Shown here: piece by piece, positions 14,981-19,195 of the stretch
Position numbering within the stretch: the stretch's first letter is position 1
Layout of the letters: every line of letters starts with the position of its first letter
Assembly (NCBI GenBank): GCA_002395225.1
Contig: DGWH01000044.1
Location: 1-19,195 of the forward strand
Length of the DNA: 19,195 bases
Source of the DNA: Christensenella sp. UBA4263
GTDB lineage: Bacteria; Bacillota; Clostridia; Christensenellales; Aristaeellaceae
Direction: 5' to 3'
Translations under genes and position numbers: made by a program
The notes under the pieces: generated by a model
Database searches by the model: none
Seen by the model: the letters and a program-made list of their open reading frames with translations, nothing else
What the model was told of the DNA's origin: nothing

Positions 14981-16381
14981 TTACATGGCCTTGGTCAGCT
15001 GCTGTCCCTGCTTGGTATCCTTCAGCACATAGCCCATGGCCTGAATGGCATCCCGGAGCCGGTCTGATTCTGCCCAGTTCTTCTCTGCCCGGGCTTTCGC
15101 TCTGGCCTCGAGAAGCGCATTGACATCCGCATCCGCCTTCTCTTCCTTATGGGTAAGGAGACCCATGACCCCGGTCAGCTCCGTCAGGGCCGAGAGGACC
15201 TCACGGATCACGCAGGCAGGGGTATCCTCGTTCATCTGCGCATTGGCCGTGCGGACCAGTTCAAAGATGAATCCCAGGGCATCCGCCGTGTTGAGATCAT
15301 CATCCATGGCGGCATCAAATCCGGCACGCGCGGCCTTGACGGCATCCAGCACTTCCTGATCTACCGGACGGATTTCCCCGTCTTTGGCATTTTTGAGCAG
15401 GAACTCATAGTTGTCCCTGGCGGTATACAGCCGGTCAAGGGAGGCCTTTGCCTGCTGGATCATTTCCTCCGAGAAATTGATCGGGCTTCTGTAATGCGCG
15501 CTCAGCATGAACATGCGGACCGCTTCCAGATCATACTTCTTCGCAATGTCGCGAACGGTGAAGAAGTTTCCGGCGGACTTGCTCATCTTCTCGTTGTTGA
15601 CGTTGATGAATCCGTTGTGCATCCAGTAATGGACGAAGGGATGTCCCGTGGCGCCCTCGCTCTGGGCAATCTCATTTTCATGATGCGGGAAAACCAGGTC
15701 CTTGCCGCCGCAGTGAATATCAAAGGTCTCCCCCAGATACTTCATGCTCATGGCCGAGCACTCAATGTGCCAGCCGGGACGGCCCATTCCCCAGGGGGAT
15801 TCCCAGGCGGGTTCGCCGGGCTTCTGTGCCTTCCAGACCGCAAAGTCCATGGGATGCTGCTTGTTCGGGTCAACATCCACCCGGGCGCCGCTCTCAAGGT
15901 CCTCAAGGTTCTGTCCGCTCAGTTTGCCATACCCCGGGAACGCCTGGGTATTGTAATAGACATCGCCGTTGGGGCAGGCGTAGGCCAGGCCGTTGGCGAT
16001 CAGCTTTTCAATGATGGCAATGATTTCCGGAATATGCTGCGTCGCCCTGGGGTTGACGGTGGCCCGCTCGATGCCCAGCGCATCCGCGTCCTTATAGTAC
16101 TCCGCAATGAACCGCTCGCCCAGTTCCTTGACCGTGATCCCTTCCTCATTGGCCCTGCGGATCATCTTGTCGTCGATGTCCGTAAAGTTCTGAACAAAGG
16201 TAACTTTCATGCCCTTGTACTCAAAATAGCGGCGCAGGGTGTCAAAGACGATGAAAGGCCGGGCATTTCCGATATGGAAATAGTTGTAAACCGTCGGGCC
16301 GCAGCAGTAAATGCCGACCTCGCCCGGCTTGATGGGGACAAACTCCTCTTTCTTCCTGGACTGTGTGTTATAAATCTGCAT
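14981..16381 (-). CDS. cysS: Cysteine--tRNA ligase
   Basis: This class I aminoacyl-tRNA synthetase charges tRNA-Cys in the cytoplasm. It has 466 residues from ATG 16379-16381, with GGAGG 7 nt upstream; a TTG two codons earlier is less likely. Seen: the zinc Cys in YCCGPTVYN near 25-33, HIGN at 36-39, the catalytic-core segment GRPGWHIECSAMS, FDIHCGGKDLVFPHHENEIAQSE carrying the remaining zinc ligands, KMSKS followed by AGN, and a C-terminal DALR-type anticodon domain. Length is normal. The start lies only 2 nt after the cysE stop, so cysE and cysS form a tight operon under the T-box upstream. This couples cysteine synthesis and tRNA charging to the level of uncharged tRNA-Cys. Confidence 0.97.
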   Translation of the reverse strand: MQIYNTQSRKKEEFVPIKPGEVGIYCCGPTVYNYFHIGNARPFIVFDTLRRYFEYKGMKVTFVQNFTDIDDKMIRRANEEGITVKELGERFIAEYYKDADALGIERATVNPRATQHIPEIIAIIEKLIANGLAYACPNGDVYYNTQAFPGYGKLSGQNLEDLESGARVDVDPNKQHPMDFAVWKAQKPGEPAWESPWGMGRPGWHIECSAMSMKYLGETFDIHCGGKDLVFPHHENEIAQSEGATGHPFVHYWMHNGFINVNNEKMSKSAGNFFTVRDIAKKYDLEAVRMFMLSAHYRSPINFSEEMIQQAKASLDRLYTARDNYEFLLKNAKDGEIRPVDQEVLDAVKAARAGFDAAMDDDLNTADALGFIFELVRTANAQMNEDTPACVIREVLSALTELTGVMGLLTHKEEKADADVNALLEARAKARAEKNWAESDRLRDAIQAMGYVLKDTKQGQQLTKAM

Positions 16382-16383
16382 AC

Positions 16384-17034
16384 TCAATCCTCCGTTTTCT
16401 GTTGTTTCATCTGATCAATCTGTTCGCTCAGGGCCTTCACCTGTGCCTCAAGCGATTCAATATGCGTCTTTACCGGATCCGGCAGATGGATATGATCCAG
16501 GTCCACCTCCTGCCGGACGGTTTCCTTCTTGACAATGCGGCCGGGATTCCCGACCACCGTACAGTTCGGGGGAACTTCCTTCAGCACAATCGCCCCGGCA
16601 CCGATCTTGCTGTTGTCGCCTACCGTAAAGGGACCCAGCACCTTGGCACCGGCACCCACGGTCACGTTGTTGCCGATGGTCGGATGACGCTTTCCCACAT
16701 GCTTGCCGGTACCGCCCAGGGTCACCCCCTGATACAGCGTGACATTGTCCCCGATCACCGTCGTCTCGCCGATCACCACGCCGTCGCCGTGATCGATGAA
16801 AAAGCCCTCGCCGATGGTGGCGCCGGGATGAATCTCAATGCCGGTCACATGCCTGGCCCGCTGCGAAATCCATCTGGCCAGCGTGGTATGTCCTTTCATG
16901 TACAGCCGGTGTGCAATCCGATGGTAAATCATGACCCGGACACAGGGATAGCACAGCAGCACTTCAACCCATGTTTTTGCAGCAGGATCCCGTTCAAAAA
17001 CAGCCTGTATATCCCGTCGCAAACGATCAAACAC
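16384..17034 (-). CDS. cysE: Serine O-acetyltransferase
   Basis: CysE makes O-acetylserine from serine and acetyl-CoA, the first step of cysteine synthesis. Seen in 216 residues: a helical N-terminal region (1-60), the left-handed beta-helix hexapeptide repeats (about 64-150), the active-site FIDHGDGVVIGET segment with His82, the GGTGKHVGKRHPTIG loop near 107-121, and the acetyl-CoA end VVGNPGRIVKK. A C-terminal predicted coiled coil (about 185-212) goes beyond the short bacterial form. The start is a GTG at 17032-17034 with AGGAGGGG about 8 nt upstream. It is first in the T-box-controlled cysE-cysS operon. The sulfhydrylase partner CysK is not in the window. Confidence 0.96.
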   Translation of the reverse strand: MFDRLRRDIQAVFERDPAAKTWVEVLLCYPCVRVMIYHRIAHRLYMKGHTTLARWISQRARHVTGIEIHPGATIGEGFFIDHGDGVVIGETTVIGDNVTLYQGVTLGGTGKHVGKRHPTIGNNVTVGAGAKVLGPFTVGDNSKIGAGAIVLKEVPPNCTVVGNPGRIVKKETVRQEVDLDHIHLPDPVKTHIESLEAQVKALSEQIDQMKQQKTED

Positions 17035-17052
17035 TCTTCGTTCCCCTCCTGG

Positions 17053-17091
17053 AAAAGAATAAAGGAAGCCCTCTCATCAGAGACGACTTCC
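17053..17091 (-). terminator. T-box-controlled terminator
   Basis: GGAAGTC and GGCTTCC arms plus CTCT/AGAG form a stem with a 2-nt bulge and GATG loop (17064-17091). It is followed on the minus strand by TTTATTCTTTT. The 5' arm overlaps the end of the T-box motif, so terminator and antiterminator are mutually exclusive. Confidence 0.85.
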
Positions 17092-17291
17092 CGCGATTCC
17101 ACTCTGTTTGGATGTCCGGAGACACCCCACCTTAACCGCCTTAACACGACGCCATGCCGGATACTCCGCTTTCGCTTTTCTCCGGAAGCTCACGGACGCA
17201 CTTCCACAGATTCTCTGCCAGGCGGACTTGCAGCCCATGATCCGCCCTCTCTCCGGCCTTTCCCTGTGTACTTTTCCGTTCATCGCTCAAC
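17053..17291 (-). ncRNA. T-box riboswitch leader specific for tRNA-Cys
   Basis: The leader between the promoter and cysE shows the full T-box plan. Stem I has a base ACGGA/TCCGT (17275-17279 with 17192-17196), an internal loop with AGTA on one side and GAAG-TGC-G on the other, then CACAG/CTGTG (17264-17268 with 17205-17209). The specifier codon in the loop is TGC (17198-17200), cysteine. Further out are an AGAGAGG bulge and a GGGCTGCAAG apical loop. A K-turn-like GATGA/TGA lies at the base. A stem III hairpin precedes the T-box motif AGAGTGGAATCGCGGG (17090-17105), a close variant of AGGGTGGNACCGCGG. The UGGA in it matches a tRNA end UCCA, and tRNA-Cys has U73. The competing terminator is listed separately. 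Uncharged tRNA-Cys should stabilise the antiterminator and allow cysE-cysS expression. Confidence 0.92.
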
Positions 17292-17298
17292 GGGCCTG

Positions 17299-17327
17299 AT
17301 TATAGACAGAAAACGGGAAATTGTCAA
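17299..17327 (-). promoter_or_regulatory. Consensus sigma-A promoter of the cysE-cysS operon
   Basis: On the minus strand, TTGACA (17322-17327) and TATAAT (17299-17304) are separated by 17 nt, a perfect match in both hexamers. Transcription should begin near 17291, giving a leader of about 257 nt. The 115 nt upstream (17328-17442) show nothing beyond scattered ATTCC repeats. Confidence 0.93.
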
Positions 17328-17442
17328 TTCCATTTACCGGATAAATTCCGACATTCGCACTCCGTCCCCGTGACTGGGCGGAATCAGGAATTCTTTTCCG
17401 GAATCTGTCGCGGCCTGTCCTGAATCTTTCAGCTGACAACAG

Positions 17443-17465
17443 AAAAAGGAGGGCAAATGCCCTCC
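17443..17465 (-). terminator. Intrinsic terminator after pgi
   Basis: An 8-bp stem, arms GGAGGGCA and TGCCCTCC, has a 2-nt gap at the tip. Five T follow on the minus strand (17443-17447). It starts about 6 nt after the pgi stop. Confidence 0.9.
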
Positions 17466-17471
17466 CGGAAA

Positions 17472-19055
17472 TCAGATATTCAGAAGCTCGCTGTACGCCG
17501 CCAGTGCCCCATCCGTATCGTGCGCCAGAACCCGCTTGGCCAGAACCTTTCCAAGCTGAACGCCTTCCTGATCGAAGCTGTTCAGGTTCCACAGGAAGCC
17601 CTGGAACATGACCTTGTTCTCAAAATGCGCCAGGAGTGCACCCACGGACTCCGGATTAACCTGCTGTCCGATAATGATGCTGGAGGGACGGTTGCCGGCA
17701 AAGGACTTGTTCGGATTCTCATCCGCCTTGCCGCATGCAAAGGCCATGATCTGCGCCGCCACATTGGCACAGAGTTTCTGCTGGCTGGTGGATCCCTGAA
17801 TCGTGGCATCCATTCCGGCCTGATTCTCACGGAATCCCATGAACTGCAGCGGAACGATGTCGGTTCCCTGATGGAGCAGCTGATAGAACGAATGCTGACC
17901 ATTGGTGCCGGGTTCGCCGAAAATGACCGGACCGGTCACATAGTTGACAGGCTCGCCGAAGCGGTTCACGGACTTGCCGTTGCTTTCCATATCCAGCTGC
18001 TGCAGATGAGCCGGGAAACGGCTGAGAGCCTGGGAATACGGAAGAACCGCCGTGGTCGGATAGCCGAGCACATTGCGCTCATACATGCCGATGAGGGCAT
18101 CCAGCATATCCGGGTTCTCAAGCGGATTCGCGTTGGTCGCCAGCTTGTCCTCCTGTGCCGCACCCTCAAGGAACCGGGCAAATACCTCGGGTCCGAATGC
18201 CAGGGAAAGGATTGCACCGCCCACGCAGGAAGAGGAGGAATAGCGTCCGCCGATATAATCATCCATGAAGAAGGCGGCCAGGTAATCGCTGCTCTTTGCC
18301 AGAGGCGAGGTCTCACTGGTCACGGCGATCATGTGTTTTGCAGGATTCAGTCCGGCCTCGGCCAGCTTTGTCTTGACAAATGTTTCGTTGGTCAGCGTCT
18401 CAAGGGTTGTTCCAGACTTAGACACCAACACAAACAGAGAGCGGGACAGATCGACGCTCTTCAGGACAGCCGCCGCATCATCCGGATCCACATTGCTGAT
18501 GAACCGGGCTTCCATCTTCAGCGTGCCGTTCTGCTTTGCCCAGTTTTCAAGGGCCAGATAGATGGCGCGGGGGCCCAAGTCGCTGCCGCCGATACCGATC
18601 TGCACAACCGTGGTAAACGTTTCCCCAGCCTCATTGACGATCTCGCCCTTGTGAACGCGCTCGGCAAAGGCCGCAGCCGCTTTCCGCTGATCCTCATAGA
18701 ACGTGCGCTTGTTGACCCCGTCCGCAATAACATCTTTTCCAAGCTGTCCGCGGCAGAGCTGATGGAGAACCAGACGCTTCTCACCGGTATTGATGACCGC
18801 TCCGTTATACAGTTCCTCAAACTTTTCAGCCAGCTGCATCTCTTTGGCCAGCTCACAAAGTGCGGCCAGGACCTCGTCATCCACTGCTTTCGCCGCATAG
18901 TTGAAGCAAAGCCCGCCGGCCATCGGCACACAGTACTTCTTGACACGCGCTGCGCCCTCATCTCCGGCCATGACCTTTGAAAGGCAGACCTTTCCTTTTA
19001 AGTCAGCCAGCTTTTTGTATGCAGCTGTTGTATCCAGATTATTCCAGGAAACCAT
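17472..19055 (-). CDS. pgi: Glucose-6-phosphate isomerase
   Basis: This cytoplasmic enzyme interconverts glucose-6-phosphate and fructose-6-phosphate. I chose ATG 19053-19055 (527 residues) because AAAGGA lies 8 nt upstream; the ATG three codons earlier overlaps that site. Seen: the first SIS domain with GIGGSDLGP (154-162) and VSKSGTTLET (211-220); DYIGGRYS near 266-273; the catalytic Glu357 in LDMESNG; the signature region FGEPGTNGQHSFYQLLHQG near 379-397 with catalytic His388; and the C-terminal QLGK motif with the family Lys. The length matches the long PGI form (about 530-550, as in E. coli) more than the roughly 450-residue form common in Bacillus. It is monocistronic, with its own terminator and a likely promoter. 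Confidence 0.97.
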   Translation of the reverse strand: MVSWNNLDTTAAYKKLADLKGKVCLSKVMAGDEGAARVKKYCVPMAGGLCFNYAAKAVDDEVLAALCELAKEMQLAEKFEELYNGAVINTGEKRLVLHQLCRGQLGKDVIADGVNKRTFYEDQRKAAAAFAERVHKGEIVNEAGETFTTVVQIGIGGSDLGPRAIYLALENWAKQNGTLKMEARFISNVDPDDAAAVLKSVDLSRSLFVLVSKSGTTLETLTNETFVKTKLAEAGLNPAKHMIAVTSETSPLAKSSDYLAAFFMDDYIGGRYSSSSCVGGAILSLAFGPEVFARFLEGAAQEDKLATNANPLENPDMLDALIGMYERNVLGYPTTAVLPYSQALSRFPAHLQQLDMESNGKSVNRFGEPVNYVTGPVIFGEPGTNGQHSFYQLLHQGTDIVPLQFMGFRENQAGMDATIQGSTSQQKLCANVAAQIMAFACGKADENPNKSFAGNRPSSIIIGQQVNPESVGALLAHFENKVMFQGFLWNLNSFDQEGVQLGKVLAKRVLAHDTDGALAAYSELLNI

Positions 19056-19121
19056 GAGAATCATCCTTTCTGCAAAACATCGTAATAATTCCTACCAGAA
19101 TACCCGTCGGCATCTGCCCTG

Positions 19122-19127
19122 ATTATA
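19122..19127 (-). promoter_or_regulatory. Probable pgi promoter -10 element
   Basis: A perfect TATAAT on the minus strand lies about 65 nt upstream of the pgi ATG. No good -35 hexamer exists at 16-18 nt (TTTTTG at 17 nt), so activation or another contact may be needed. Confidence 0.55.
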
Positions 19128-19134
19128 CAACAAA

Positions 19135-19146
19135 TGATTCGAATCA
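19135..19146. promoter_or_regulatory. 12-bp perfect palindrome in the pgi promoter spacer
   Basis: TGATTCGAATCA lies just upstream of the TATAAT, inside the -35/-10 spacer. The position suits a repressor or MerR-type regulator site, but no regulator gene is nearby. Confidence 0.35.
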
Positions 19147-19195
19147 AAAAGTCATTGAGCAAAGATTTTGGAATTTTCAGCACCCTCAGGTACGG

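Overview
The window looks like a chromosomal core segment from an anaerobic low-to-mid-GC-lineage firmicute (class Clostridia). I infer this from the SpoIIIE/FtsK-type translocase, the M50 protease-scpA-scpB block, the cysE-cysS pair behind a T-box leader, the family II pyrophosphatase-like protein and the strong AGGAGG-type ribosome sites. Base composition is fairly GC-rich by eye. Secreted proteins end their signal peptides in AMA without a lipobox, which fits some Christensenellales-like gut or rumen lineages, but that placement is a guess. All 16 protein genes lie on the minus strand, so the window reads right to left. I see no mobile element, tRNA, rRNA, CRISPR array or plus-strand gene.

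Layout in transcription order, from the right end: (1) pgi (17472-19055), with its own terminator. (2) A consensus promoter, a cysteine T-box leader and cysE-cysS (14981-17327), ending in a terminator. (3) An aminotransferase, a PHP-domain phosphoesterase and a family II pyrophosphatase-like DHH protein (11643-14842), ending in a terminator. (4) A ChvE/Mms-type monosaccharide ABC transporter (6250-11442): promoter, binding protein, an intercistronic terminator, a two-domain ATPase, two tandem paralogous permeases and a final terminator. (5) A strong promoter driving a site-2 protease, scpA and scpB (3734-6121), followed by mscL with its own terminator (3250-3672). (6) A strong promoter driving a secreted DUF3298-like protein (1840-2988), then the first 576 codons of an FtsK/SpoIIIE translocase that runs off the left edge.

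The genes serve ordinary functions: sugar uptake and entry into glycolysis, cysteine synthesis and charging under tRNA-Cys control, amino-acid and phosphate metabolism, chromosome condensation and translocation, and osmotic safety. I found no clearly new system. The points most worth a second look are the tandem permease pair, the non-lipoprotein binding protein, the very long repeat-bearing linker of FtsK, the complete Cys T-box, and several perfect palindromes in promoter or leader positions.
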